Positions 16,849 to 25,648 of a DNA stretch of 64,000 bases are shown here, piece after piece. The position numbers and the translations under genes were made by a program. Position 1 is the first letter of the stretch. The number at the start of each line of letters is the position of its first letter. Below the pieces are notes generated by a model, which was not told where the DNA came from, did not search any database, and worked only from the letters and a program-made list of their open reading frames with translations. The stretch is from Schlesneria paludicola DSM 18645 (GTDB taxonomy: Bacteria; Planctomycetota; Planctomycetia; Planctomycetales; Planctomycetaceae), in assembly GCF_000255655.1 (NCBI RefSeq), contig NZ_JH636434.1, positions 2,693,719-2,757,718 on the forward strand, written 5' to 3'.

Positions 16849-17394
16849 TTATGCCCCCCACTGAATAATCGGTCCGACGTGGGACTCTGCACGATTTCCT
16901 GTCGCGCCGTAGGATTCACCGACGCCTGCAACACCGGTCAGCCGTTCGACGACCCCGCGTGCAATCGCCAGCGACTGCGCAATCATCGCGGCGTTCTGAC
17001 GATTCAGTCGCTCAACCTCACTCGCCATCTCTTTCAGCGAACGCCAGATCGCTTCAATCGAGTCATGGAGCGTGCCCGACGTCGCCGAGGCAAGTCGGTT
17101 CAAGGTCACATCTCGTGGGTCCACATGCAAAACCGTCGCCAATTCTTGCTGAAGCAACTGACGCTGTTGCTGAACAGCAAGGCTGGACGCCAATCCGTTC
17201 GCCTCGTCCGCCAGCGACTTCTGCAGCGCTTCGTCATCGAGATCACGCAACGCCTGGTGGACACCGCGGACTGCCGTCAACATCGCAGCCAACGCAGCCT
17301 GTTCGTCCCCCAAATGGGAAAGCAGGTGATCGGCGACGGTGCCCATAATCTGGGCTGATGGGGTCTGTTTCTGATCGTGGGTTTGTTGAGACAT
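16849..17394 (-). CDS. flgN: FlgN-type export chaperone
   Basis: This encodes 181 residues, mostly helical and Gln/Ala/Leu-rich. The position directly before flgK, the helical make-up and the motif ASEVERLNRQNAAMIAQSLA near the C-terminus fit FlgN, the cytoplasmic chaperone that binds FlgK and FlgL before export. In FlgN proteins a comparable 'N..N..ll' helix near the end contacts the substrate. The ATG at 17394 is preceded by AAGGTGAG; the open frame reaches the GTG at 17403, which lies inside this ribosome site. Family match is by context plus helix pattern. Confidence 0.7.
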   Translation of the reverse strand: MSQQTHDQKQTPSAQIMGTVADHLLSHLGDEQAALAAMLTAVRGVHQALRDLDDEALQKSLADEANGLASSLAVQQQRQLLQQELATVLHVDPRDVTLNRLASATSGTLHDSIEAIWRSLKEMASEVERLNRQNAAMIAQSLAIARGVVERLTGVAGVGESYGATGNRAESHVGPIIQWGA

Positions 17395-17518
17395 GCTTCT
17401 CACCTTCGATTGGCGGTCACATCCGATCTCGATCGGAATCCTGTGTGTTCTCTCGCGGTTGAAATCGCTTATGAAATTGACGCATTGATGGGCAACGCCG
17501 CGAACGTTTCTCGTCTGA

Positions 17519-17905
17519 TCACGCTTCGGTGTTCAGCGTCACGGTCGACGGCAGATCGCCAGGTGTGATTCGATTCAACGCTTCACGAATCATCTTGGCC
17601 ATTCCGATGCCTCCGTTGTCTGACATATGTTGTCCCAGGAACTGGTCGAACATCCCGCCGTACACATCGCTTTTGTCGTTATCGAAGAACGATCCCGATT
17701 CAATTGACTTGCGCATTTCCTTCATCATCATCGACGTAAAAACGCTCTCAAAGTCTTTTGCGACCTTGTCGGCGTTCTGAACTTGCGGCATTCCATGAAG
17801 CTTGCCCGACGCCTGTGGCATCGTTGGCAGCTTAATGGGCGAACTTCCATTTGTTTCCGAAAGTGGCAATGGTCTCGACAAGAGCGCGGTTTGGATGGAC
17901 GACAT
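17519..17905 (-). CDS. flgJ: FlgJ-like rod scaffold protein without muramidase
   Basis: This 128-residue protein corresponds to the N-terminal rod-capping domain of FlgJ (KVAKDFESVFTSMMMKEMRK, then GGMFDQFLGQHMSDNGGIGM). In enterobacteria a peptidoglycan hydrolase domain follows, making about 313 residues; it is absent here, as in many other phyla, so peptidoglycan opening must rely on another enzyme. It lies 23 bases after flgI. Exported as part of rod assembly by family knowledge. Confidence 0.85.
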   Translation of the reverse strand: MSSIQTALLSRPLPLSETNGSSPIKLPTMPQASGKLHGMPQVQNADKVAKDFESVFTSMMMKEMRKSIESGSFFDNDKSDVYGGMFDQFLGQHMSDNGGIGMAKMIREALNRITPGDLPSTVTLNTEA

Positions 17906-17928
17906 GAATCGGTTCCTTTTGTGTTGGA

Positions 17929-19104
17929 TTACTGCGTAATCAAGTCGGCGTGCAGCGCCCCAGATTCTTTGAGTGTCTGGAAAATGGCAATCAGATCACG
18001 AGGCGACACTCCCAGTGCATTCAGCACCCTCGCCAAATCCGCGACCGTGTAGGTCTGTTCAACGTTGTGCAGGATGAGCGGCCCGGTGACCGGCTCGGGA
18101 GTCGGCAATGGACGTGGCCGCAAGGACTTCAGGACGTCTTCCACGGGATCACCAGATTCCTCGGGCGGTGCAGCAGGTGGCTCGTCTGGTTTTGGCGCTG
18201 GGGGTGTCGTCGGAACCAGCGTCGTGTTGGGCTTGATCACCAGATTTCCATGGGCGATAGCCACCGCCGAGATCTTGACCTGGCCCCCGACAATGACCGT
18301 TCCCGTTCGCTCGTTGAACACGATCCGTGCTGGCGTATCGGGCATCACCGTCAACTGCCCTAGTTCCCCGACGAAATCAGAGACGTCCATTCGCCACTGC
18401 ATCGGAACGCGAACCTGAACGGTTCCACCGTCGATCGTCTTGGCTGTGGCGGGGTATTGCTTGTTGATCGCCAGCATGATTGAGCGAGCGGTCGCATGAT
18501 CCGGCGCACGCAGGTTCAGCCGGACGACTCCACCCCGATCGATCTGCCCCAGTTCTTCTCGTTCGACGATCCCCGCCTTCTGACCACGTGCCACTGTAGG
18601 ATGGTTCAGTTGCCCGCCAGGAGTATTCTGACGCACACGAAACCCACCAATCGACAGTTGCCCCTGTGCGACCGCATAAACTTCACCATCAACCGCTCGG
18701 AGTGGCGTCAGAATCAAGGTTCCGCCTTCGAGGCTCATCGAGTCGTCAAGCACCGACACGGTCACATCAAGCTGACTACCTTTCCGCGCAAACGGAGGCA
18801 ACTCTGCCGTCACCATGACGTGAGCGATATTCGATGATTTGTAAACGTTGTCCTGCAACGTCTGTCGCGCAAGTTGAGTTGTCAGCTCCATTTTTCGAAG
18901 CATGTCAATCACGAGCTGCTGCGTCGACAACGAGCGAGCGCCCGTGCCGTTCAGGCCCACGACCAGACCATGTCCAACCAAGTGGTTCGACCGTGCCCCA
19001 TCGACATCGGTGATGTCCTTGATGCGGACGTCGGCCAAACCGGGAACCGCACAGGTCACCAGGACGACCGCCGTCAGCATCAGGTATTGGATCATTTTTG
19101 TCAT
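17929..19104 (-). CDS. flgI: Flagellar P-ring protein FlgI
   Basis: This 391-residue periplasmic protein forms the P ring around the distal rod. A signal peptide (MTKMIQYLMLTAVVLVTCAV, then PGLA) precedes DVRIKDITDVDGARSNHLVG and HGLVVGLNGTG, the hallmark of FlgI. Further typical parts are SDFVGELGQLTVMPDTPARI, VFNERTGTVIVGGQVKISAV and the C-terminal SPRDLIAIFQTLKESGALHA. Between the last two is a Pro/Glu-rich insert of about 40 residues (near 310-350) not present in standard FlgI. The ATG at 19104 follows GAAGAGG; a longer frame to 19152 lacks such a site and would bury the signal peptide. Confidence 0.94.
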   Translation of the reverse strand: MTKMIQYLMLTAVVLVTCAVPGLADVRIKDITDVDGARSNHLVGHGLVVGLNGTGARSLSTQQLVIDMLRKMELTTQLARQTLQDNVYKSSNIAHVMVTAELPPFARKGSQLDVTVSVLDDSMSLEGGTLILTPLRAVDGEVYAVAQGQLSIGGFRVRQNTPGGQLNHPTVARGQKAGIVEREELGQIDRGGVVRLNLRAPDHATARSIMLAINKQYPATAKTIDGGTVQVRVPMQWRMDVSDFVGELGQLTVMPDTPARIVFNERTGTVIVGGQVKISAVAIAHGNLVIKPNTTLVPTTPPAPKPDEPPAAPPEESGDPVEDVLKSLRPRPLPTPEPVTGPLILHNVEQTYTVADLARVLNALGVSPRDLIAIFQTLKESGALHADLITQ

Positions 19105-19242
19105 GATGCCTCTTCCCCCATTGCACGAAGTGTCTCGTCGAGCTTCACACAAAAATTGACACTTCGATGAACTCGTTGCGAGCAGACCAACCTGCCTGCG
19201 GACGATGCTCGCGAACCAGTCGGCACCTCGTGCACCGCCCCA

Positions 19243-19869
19243 TTAATACGGCCAAAGTTTGTTCGTCAGACGACCAACCCAGCCCTGGTTCGTGAAGCGG
19301 GATTCTGTTCCACCGCCTTCGTACACAATGTTGATGTCTGCGATGGATTGAGAATTGATCATGTTGGGGATCATGATGTCGTTCGGACGAACGACACCGG
19401 TGACTCGCAGCCAGCGTGTTTCGTTGGATACACGTCGCCGTCGCGAGCCTTCGACAACCAGATTCCCGTTGGGAAGGACATCGACGACAGTCACCATCAA
19501 ACCGTCCAGCAGTTGGCGATTGCTTTGGTACTGGGCACTTCCCTGGAACGACCGATCAGCGCTCTGATCAATACTCAGCGCAGCCGCTGCAGCTTGTCCG
19601 GCCGATGCCCCCGATGTCTTGCCGGCAAAGTTGAACTTGCCCGATGCTGCCGTATCCTTCGCCATCTTGCGCTGTTCAGTGTTTGACGCATCCGTGGATT
19701 CGTTGACCATTACCGTCAACAGGTCGCCGACGCGGCGGGCGCGATTGTCCATAAACAAATAGGCAGCGTGAGGGGCACGCCGTTCCCAAATTGAATCCGC
19801 AAAACTCAGCTGGCAGATTGAAACTTCAATCGCGGTAAGGCAGACCAGCAACCAATTTCGTCGAGTCAT
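19243..19869 (-). CDS. flgH: Flagellar L-ring protein FlgH
   Basis: This 208-residue protein forms the outer-membrane L ring. Conserved parts are DNRARRVGDLLTVMVNESTD, then SAQYQSNRQLLDGLMVTVVD and VLPNGNLVVEGSRRRRVSNE. The start at 19869 is supported by AAGGT. The signal region (RRNWLLVCLTAIEVSICQLS FADS) contains a Cys but in the context VSIC, a poor lipobox, so it may not be a lipoprotein as FlgH usually is. The gene lies between flgA and flgI as in many flagellar operons, which places an outer-membrane-type ring in this cell envelope. Confidence 0.92.
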   Translation of the reverse strand: MTRRNWLLVCLTAIEVSICQLSFADSIWERRAPHAAYLFMDNRARRVGDLLTVMVNESTDASNTEQRKMAKDTAASGKFNFAGKTSGASAGQAAAAALSIDQSADRSFQGSAQYQSNRQLLDGLMVTVVDVLPNGNLVVEGSRRRRVSNETRWLRVTGVVRPNDIMIPNMINSQSIADINIVYEGGGTESRFTNQGWVGRLTNKLWPY

Positions 19870-19946
19870 TTCACCGACCTTGTTTCTTGAGACTTGCGGC
19901 ATCGTGGCGTCAGCACCGTACGTTGTGCGAAGGGTGCCCCCCGTCG

Positions 19947-21089
19947 CTAGAAGAGGATTTCGACTTCGCCCGGTCCGGTCACGCGACCTTGAACATTCGT
20001 ATTGGAATCCGTATTTCGCAGGCGGATCAGCTCACCCAGACGTCCTTCCTGAAGCGCTTCACCCGTCGCAATCACGCTCACCGCTCCCAGACGCCCCACG
20101 ATCCGCACCGAATCACGGCGTTTGACAAGAATCGCGCCATTGGCCTGCACTGTCGATTCGATGTCGATCTGCCGCAGGGGAGTCAGCGGCCGCATCGCCC
20201 GCTTCGTTGTCATCCCAACAAGTTCGGCCGTCCGCGATGAGTAATCCGTGAGGTCTGTCACGTCCTGCCGATCCGTATAGAGATCTGCAACCGTCAGCTT
20301 GTGACCGCGTTCCAGTGGTCGCGTCGTCAGGACAACGGTGTCGTAATGACGTACGTCAAATATTGTGACGACGTCGATCGTTTGCTTTTCCACACCTTGC
20401 GCAACAAGCCGCAGATGGACGCGCCCGATGGCCGCTCCTGGATTTCGCAGTTCGGCCTGGCACTCGTATCCCAATGCGGAGCGAACCTGACGAATTTCCG
20501 GCGGCAGGGGTTGCGACAGCCGGATTTCGACATCCTCGGCCGACCAGGGTAACTTTCGCAGGATGCAGCGTTTCGCGGCCTCGAGCAGCGCGTGTTCGAG
20601 AGGCCCTTCTTCGGTGGTCGAAGACTTTTCGGCTTCGAATGATTCCGGTTTGACAACGCCGGGCTCGGACGAGGTGTCGCTGACCACGTGGACTTCGTTC
20701 GTCGCGGCGAATCCGTTGGACGTGACGCGAACCGCACTTCCGCGGATCGAAACGTTGTCCAAAGCGACGCCGGCAACCCGCAACCGAAACTCAATTTGCG
20801 AGGGCGTAATTGTCACGCTTTCGCCTTCGAGCAGCGTGTCTTCGAGATCCAGGCGTTTGAGGTGTTCGCGAAGTTGGAGTTCCCCGCCACTGATGGTCGC
20901 AATATCCCCCAGTCGTACGACTCGACCTTGAACGTGAACATTCGAACGAAGCATCAATTGGACCAGCTCGCGGCGTACGGGGCGGCTGCTTTTCGGCGCA
21001 GGCTCTTTCGCGACGGAACCCATCGGTGTCAAACCGACAAGAACAACCGCGGACAGCGTGCTGGCGGCGATGATTCGTAAGATCCCCAT
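19947..21089 (-). CDS. flgA: P-ring assembly chaperone FlgA
   Basis: This encodes 380 residues, with a signal peptide at about 1-27 (ILRIIAASTLSAVVLVGLTP). The C-terminal half holds the SAF/FlgA domain: TRPLERGHKLTVADLYTDRQ, RAMRPLTPLRQIDIESTVQA and VKRRDSVRIVGRLGAVSVIA, then the ending GRVTGPGEVEILF. FlgA is a periplasmic chaperone for P-ring formation. The family is usually about 220-250 residues; the extra N-terminal part (roughly 40-130) includes a second beta-rich unit. It begins six bases after flgG. Confidence 0.9.
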   Translation of the reverse strand: MGILRIIAASTLSAVVLVGLTPMGSVAKEPAPKSSRPVRRELVQLMLRSNVHVQGRVVRLGDIATISGGELQLREHLKRLDLEDTLLEGESVTITPSQIEFRLRVAGVALDNVSIRGSAVRVTSNGFAATNEVHVVSDTSSEPGVVKPESFEAEKSSTTEEGPLEHALLEAAKRCILRKLPWSAEDVEIRLSQPLPPEIRQVRSALGYECQAELRNPGAAIGRVHLRLVAQGVEKQTIDVVTIFDVRHYDTVVLTTRPLERGHKLTVADLYTDRQDVTDLTDYSSRTAELVGMTTKRAMRPLTPLRQIDIESTVQANGAILVKRRDSVRIVGRLGAVSVIATGEALQEGRLGELIRLRNTDSNTNVQGRVTGPGEVEILF

Positions 21090-21095
21090 GTGTGA

Positions 21096-21887
21096 CTACC
21101 TGATCATATTGTTCGTGGTTTGAAGCATTTGATCGCTGGTTAACACACAACGCTGACTGGCTTCGAACGCGCGCTGCGCTGTGATCAGGCGAATCAGTTC
21201 CGTCACGACCTGCACGTTCGAGCGTTCCAGGAAGCCTTGAGTCAACGAACCAAGCCCGTTCGATCCGGGAATACCTTGCAGTTGAGGCCCTGAAGCTGAA
21301 GTCTCTGCAAACAGGTTTCGTCCTTCCGACGACAAACCACTCGGATTGGGAAAACGTGTGAGTGCGATGTTGCCGACGGTCGTTGCTGTCGTGGGGGCAC
21401 CTGCCGTGATGACGGACACCGTTCCGTCACTGCCCACGGTCATCGACAACGTATCGGCGGGAATCGTAATGGGTGGATTGATGCTGTAGCCGTCGGCCGT
21501 CACCAGATTGCCTGTGGAATTCGTGCGGAACGAACCATCGCGGGTGTACCGGAATTCGCCGTTGGGCATCAGAATCTGAAAGAAGCCCTGACCTTGAATC
21601 GAGAGATCGAAATCGTTGTTGGTATTTTCGAGCACACCAGGTGTGAAGACCTTGGATGTCCCCGCGATGCGAACACCGCTACCGATTTGAATCCCGGTCG
21701 GAACTTCGTAGCCGATCGCACCCTGGGTACCGGCCGCACGGACGGTTTGATACAGCAAGTCTTGAAATTCGACTTGGCTGCGTTTGAATCCGGTCGTGTC
21801 GACGTTGGCCAGGTTGTTGGCGGTCGTATCGACGACCGTCTGATGCGCCTGCATGCCAGTCGCGCTCGTGTACAGTGATTTCATCAT
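21096..21887 (-). CDS. flgG: Flagellar distal rod protein FlgG
   Basis: This 263-residue protein is the distal rod subunit. Typical motifs are MKSLYTSATGMQAHQTVVDT, TANNLANVDTTGFKRSQVEF, QGQGFFQILMPNGEFRYTRD and the C-terminal LITAQRAFEASQRCVLTSDQ. Length equals the family norm (about 260). It lies between flgF (15-base gap) and flgA (6-base gap). A paralogue is encoded at 23040-23792 on the opposite strand. Confidence 0.95.
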   Translation of the reverse strand: MMKSLYTSATGMQAHQTVVDTTANNLANVDTTGFKRSQVEFQDLLYQTVRAAGTQGAIGYEVPTGIQIGSGVRIAGTSKVFTPGVLENTNNDFDLSIQGQGFFQILMPNGEFRYTRDGSFRTNSTGNLVTADGYSINPPITIPADTLSMTVGSDGTVSVITAGAPTTATTVGNIALTRFPNPSGLSSEGRNLFAETSASGPQLQGIPGSNGLGSLTQGFLERSNVQVVTELIRLITAQRAFEASQRCVLTSDQMLQTTNNMIR

Positions 21888-21902
21888 GATGAAGAGTGCC
21901 TG

Positions 21903-22595
21903 TTATCGTGGACGCGTATTGAGACTGATGGTTTCACTGATTTGAAGCAGCGCTCGCTGCGTCGCTTCGAAAAGCCGCGATCCTGAAATCATCTGGACCA
22001 TTTCCTGCACGACCGTGGTATTACCGATTTCGCGGTAACCTTGTCGTACGTCCGTGGCGATGGCCGTCGTTTCCTGCCCAGGCGACGCCTGGAAATAGGA
22101 CGATCCCGCACGTTGCAGCTCGCTGGGGTTCATAAATCCCGTCACACGAAGCTGTCCAATCTGGTTCCCGTCGGCAAGAACAGCGCCGTTGGGCTGAATC
22201 TCGAGACTCTGAACGTCAAGCGGAATCGCAACCCCTCCGCCGATGCCTTGAACTGGTAACCCATCGGGCGTGACAAGTTGTCCGCGAGTACTAATCTGGA
22301 ACACACCATTGCGGGTGTAGAGCGGGCCGTTTGGTCCCTCGACCGAAAAGAAACCAGGGCCGTCCAGCGCGACGTCTAGTTGCGATCCCGTGTGCTCCAT
22401 CGTCCCTTGTGTAAAGTCGGTATGCAGCGATCCGCGCGGTGCGATGATCTCTTCGCGGTCCCCAATGGAGTCAAAACAAATGACCTCACGACGATATCCG
22501 GGCTTCATCGCGTGGCTCAAATTGTGCGCAGACGCGTCTTGTTGCAGGGAGTTGGCCTGCATTCCGCCCGCAGCGCTATAGAGTCCTCGAATCAC
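21903..22595 (-). CDS. flgF: Flagellar rod protein FlgF
   Basis: This 230-residue rod protein heads the minus-strand flagellar unit. Motifs: IRGLYSAAGGMQANSLQQDA, SAHNLSHAMKPGYRREVICF, LDVALDGPGFFSVEGPNGPL and the C-terminal SGSRLFEATQRALLQISETI. It is shorter than FlgG and retains the FlgF/FlgG fold; the pairing with flgG decides the name. The first ATG codes IRGLYSAAGG and is accepted as start, preceded by GAGGTGA on the minus strand. Confidence 0.85.
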   Translation of the reverse strand: MIRGLYSAAGGMQANSLQQDASAHNLSHAMKPGYRREVICFDSIGDREEIIAPRGSLHTDFTQGTMEHTGSQLDVALDGPGFFSVEGPNGPLYTRNGVFQISTRGQLVTPDGLPVQGIGGGVAIPLDVQSLEIQPNGAVLADGNQIGQLRVTGFMNPSELQRAGSSYFQASPGQETTAIATDVRQGYREIGNTTVVQEMVQMISGSRLFEATQRALLQISETISLNTRPR

Positions 22596-23039
22596 CGTTC
22601 ACCTCAACCGTTCTTGGCAATGGCGTCACCGCCGATCGATTGATCAGCGGCAGACTCTGCCGATACCGACGAGAATGAAATGACTCTCGCGGCATCCGTA
22701 CTATTGATCGGACATTTCCGACCGTAACGATTACTCACAATAATCCTGCTATGCCGACTCCACCCAGATTGCCAGCTTTGCGGGTTATGGCGATTGTCGG
22801 ACCAGGCCTTGGCGCGGCACGATTCCTTCCGCGGCATGGATTGCCGGTCGCCGGCGCTGAGCGTGCTGACGCATGGCGAAGTTTTCGCAGAGAAGGGGAG
22901 AGACCCGTGAATCCGGTCATAGCAGATTTAAGGCAGATGTCGCTCGACCGCCCGTCTTTGATGTTCAGTACGCGCCACGTTCGACTAACAGACGTAGACA
23001 CATTTGCCTCGGTGGACGGACCCTTCGAGAAAACGATCC
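22596..23039. other. Divergent control region, flgF / second flgG
   Basis: No gene is evident in these 444 bases between two divergent flagellar genes. Promoters for both should lie here. GCCGATAC at 22659-22666 resembles a sigma-28 -10 box on the plus strand, but the -35 position (TTGA) is not convincing. Confidence 0.4.
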
Positions 23040-23792
23040 ATGCTGACCAGCCTGTTTACCGCATCGACTGCCCTTGATGCGTATCAGACGTCGTTGAACA
23101 ACACGTCAAACAATCTGGCGAATATCAACACGACGGCGTTCAAGGCCAGTGGTATCAACTTTCAGGACCTGTTCTCGTCTGGTCCGAACGGCAACCAAAT
23201 TGGGAACGGGATCTCGGTCGCTGAAATCTCGCCCAAAGGATTTGAACAGGGCCAGACGGTTCCCACCCAGCGTGATAATGACCTTGCTATCAATGGACGC
23301 GGCTTTTTCCAAGTCCAATTGCAAGACGGGCAGATTCAGTACACGCGGGACGGTTCGTTCCACCGCGACGCGACCGGGCGGCTGGTGACGAACGAGGGCT
23401 ATATTGTTCAGCCTCCAATCACGATCCCTTCGAATACCCTGTCCACGACGGTTGCGATCGATGGAACGGTTTCCATCATTACCAGTACCAGCGCCGGCGT
23501 GCCGAAGGTCATTGGCCAAATCCAATTGGCACAGTTTGCGAATCAGGAAGGCCTACGCATCGAGCCTGGAAACCTGTACAGCCAAACGCCGAACTCGGGA
23601 CCGCCAACCACTGGAACCCCCGGAACATTAGGGCTCGGGCGAATCCAGCAGTTTGCGCTCGAGCAATCGAACGTCGATGTGACAACAGAACTCGCCAAAA
23701 TGGTGACGACCCAACAGGCATTCTCTGCAAACTCCAAAGTCGTCAATGCTTCGAGCCAGATGATCACGTCCACGTTGTCGCTCATCCAGTGA
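23040..23792 (+). CDS. Second FlgG-type rod/hook protein
   Basis: This 250-residue protein resembles FlgG throughout: MLTSLFTASTALDAYQTSLN, NTSNNLANINTTAFKASGIN, NGRGFFQVQLQDGQIQYTRD and PPITIPSNTLSTTVAIDGTV all have counterparts in the flgG product at 21096-21887. The C-terminus (TTELAKMVTTQQAFSANSKV, VNASSQMITSTLSLIQ) is closer to the FlgE hook type. It is far too short to be a normal hook protein (over 400). The ATG at 23040 is chosen because the protein then begins like other rod proteins; the upstream frame codes basic residues. It is transcribed away from flgF. It may form a rod-hook segment or replace FlgG under some condition. Confidence 0.85.
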   Translation: MLTSLFTASTALDAYQTSLNNTSNNLANINTTAFKASGINFQDLFSSGPNGNQIGNGISVAEISPKGFEQGQTVPTQRDNDLAINGRGFFQVQLQDGQIQYTRDGSFHRDATGRLVTNEGYIVQPPITIPSNTLSTTVAIDGTVSIITSTSAGVPKVIGQIQLAQFANQEGLRIEPGNLYSQTPNSGPPTTGTPGTLGLGRIQQFALEQSNVDVTTELAKMVTTQQAFSANSKVVNASSQMITSTLSLIQ

Positions 23793-24156
23793 CCGTCACA
23801 ACGCGAATCTCCCGTTCCGGACTGAGTTGCCGCGACGAATTTTTCTGTAGGACGGTTGCCACGTGATGTCCGTCGTTGGGACGTCTATCACGTCTTGGTG
23901 ACACTCATCTTATGTTTCGCGCCGCACTTCGCCTCTTGAATTCTGACGAGGGAAGTCAGTCAGCAATTGTTTATTTGAAACGCCGAACCGTGCCACAGCG
24001 GGTTCCTACAACTGACAAACGCGCGACGTCCATGCGAGAGGAAAGCCAGAATTGCTCACCGAGTCTGGAACTTTTACGATCGAGAGCTCGTCTTAATCGA
24101 ACGTCCTTCGCTGGACCGATCGATTGAACTACGATCTCGTCAAAAGGAGACGCGAA
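23793..24156. other. Intergenic region with nothing recognised
   Basis: No gene, strong hairpin or repeat is seen, except the ribosome site AAGGAG at 24144-24149 for the next gene. Confidence 0.4.
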
Positions 24157-25593
24157 ATGCCTCTCGAAAGCAGGCAAATACTCGGTAGGGCATCTCGTTT
24201 GCGACTGGCGTCCTACTTTGCGATCGCCTTGATGTCCGCGGCGCCTTTGTGGGCGTTGATCACGGGGGGCGAGGGAAAGGATCTGATAAACGACCCCGGT
24301 TGGCCCAAAGGTGCGGCAGCCGTCTTTAACACAGAATGTCGAGTTGCCCATTGGACGGGTCCCGCATTGGGGGGAGGACAAAATTTCGCCGATTGTCGAG
24401 GCGATGACGTCGCCATCCAGCGCGTGTTGGAAGATTTCGCCAAGATCGACACCCCCCTAAAGCGCGTTGTCCTTCGTGATGGAACAGGCACGAGCGTCTG
24501 GCTCAACGCCACCCGAAGTCAGGGAAACGCCAAAGACGCGAAAATCGATTGGTCGTTCATGGTCTGGAACCTAGAGGCGCGCACGGCGCAGCGGCGACTT
24601 TCAGTGAGACTACGCTCCATCGGAAAAACCGACCCAGCCATTCTGGCGCAATTGGAGATCTATACCGGAGGCTCGATCCGCTGGGCGAACGTGAGCGTCC
24701 CAGATGGAATTGATATTCTGGACCAGCGACTTGAGGCCCATGGATTCTCGAAGGACGACGGCACCGTTCTGGAGGGAAACGTGGTCGATGTCGCCACACG
24801 ATCGCCGCTAGTCGCCACGCTGAAGCTTCAGAAGAAAAGCGAGCGGCGGCCGAATGGCGAATATCTCTATACAGACCTGATTCAGGTTGCGACGGACGCC
24901 AAAGGACATTGGCTACTGACGAAAGTGCCACAAGAACCGTGTCGACTTGTGCTCGCGGCAGACGGGTATGCCACGCGAATCATTGGATATCCAAAAGTCG
25001 ACAACCAAGCTCGTTGGTTTGAGTACAACTCGGGCTTGTCGAAATCTGCTGCGGTGTCGGGACAGGTCGTCGATCATCAAGGACATCCTTTGGCAGATGT
25101 CAGCGTGGATATCCATGATTTTGACGTGAAGAATACGGGTCGATATGACCTCCTTGAGGGAGAAACGATCAAGACAGATGCGGGTGGCCACTTCACGATC
25201 AAATCCTTGCCAATCAGCGCTGCGAATGTCAGAGTCTATAAACCCGGCTATGTTCGGGCTGGACTGGGACAAGAGATCACAATCCCCACGACGGATTTGA
25301 AGCTGGAGATGGACCTGTCGGCTACGCTGCTTGTGACCGTCGATTTCGCGGACGCAATACCACCGACGAATTACCTAGTCCATATCGCGCCGGAAGGTGG
25401 GGAACAAGTTGGCAAATGGGGTGGCACAGTAGCCATCAACGCCGATCGGGTCGTCAAGCTTGAGCATATCCCCGCGGATCGATACGTCGTGACAGGCACG
25501 CCCAATCCCGGTCGTTCGGATCAACGGACAGACCCCATCACCATTGAATTGAAAATGGGAGAACACGCCGAAATCATTCTCAAAGCAAAGTGA
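24157..25593 (+). CDS. Secreted protein with carboxypeptidase-regulatory-like domains
   Basis: This encodes 478 residues. The start at 24157 is well supported by AAGGAG seven bases upstream. A hydrophobic signal region (LRLASYFAIALMSAAPLWAL) is near residues 16-35. Two beta-sandwich units of the carboxypeptidase-regulatory/CNA-B type follow at about 205-290 (LEGNVVDVATRSPLVATLKL) and 300-370 (VSGQVVDHQGHPLADVSVDI ... ITIKSLPI-like ending), and a third weaker unit ends the protein. These domains are structural and non-catalytic. The same domain type makes up the C-terminal half of the M56 protein at 31381-34053. The N-terminal 200 residues are not recognised. Confidence 0.75.
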   Translation: MPLESRQILGRASRLRLASYFAIALMSAAPLWALITGGEGKDLINDPGWPKGAAAVFNTECRVAHWTGPALGGGQNFADCRGDDVAIQRVLEDFAKIDTPLKRVVLRDGTGTSVWLNATRSQGNAKDAKIDWSFMVWNLEARTAQRRLSVRLRSIGKTDPAILAQLEIYTGGSIRWANVSVPDGIDILDQRLEAHGFSKDDGTVLEGNVVDVATRSPLVATLKLQKKSERRPNGEYLYTDLIQVATDAKGHWLLTKVPQEPCRLVLAADGYATRIIGYPKVDNQARWFEYNSGLSKSAAVSGQVVDHQGHPLADVSVDIHDFDVKNTGRYDLLEGETIKTDAGGHFTIKSLPISAANVRVYKPGYVRAGLGQEITIPTTDLKLEMDLSATLLVTVDFADAIPPTNYLVHIAPEGGEQVGKWGGTVAINADRVVKLEHIPADRYVVTGTPNPGRSDQRTDPITIELKMGEHAEIILKAK

Positions 25594-25648
25594 CGACCCG
25601 ACGTGTTCAGCGAACCTCGCCCGCTCGAGTGAGAATTTCATCTCAGGA

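Noticed and set aside
22659..22666. GCCGATAC as a sigma-28 -10 element for the second flgG
   Set aside because: The -35 position does not fit and similar boxes occur by chance in this GC-rich sequence.
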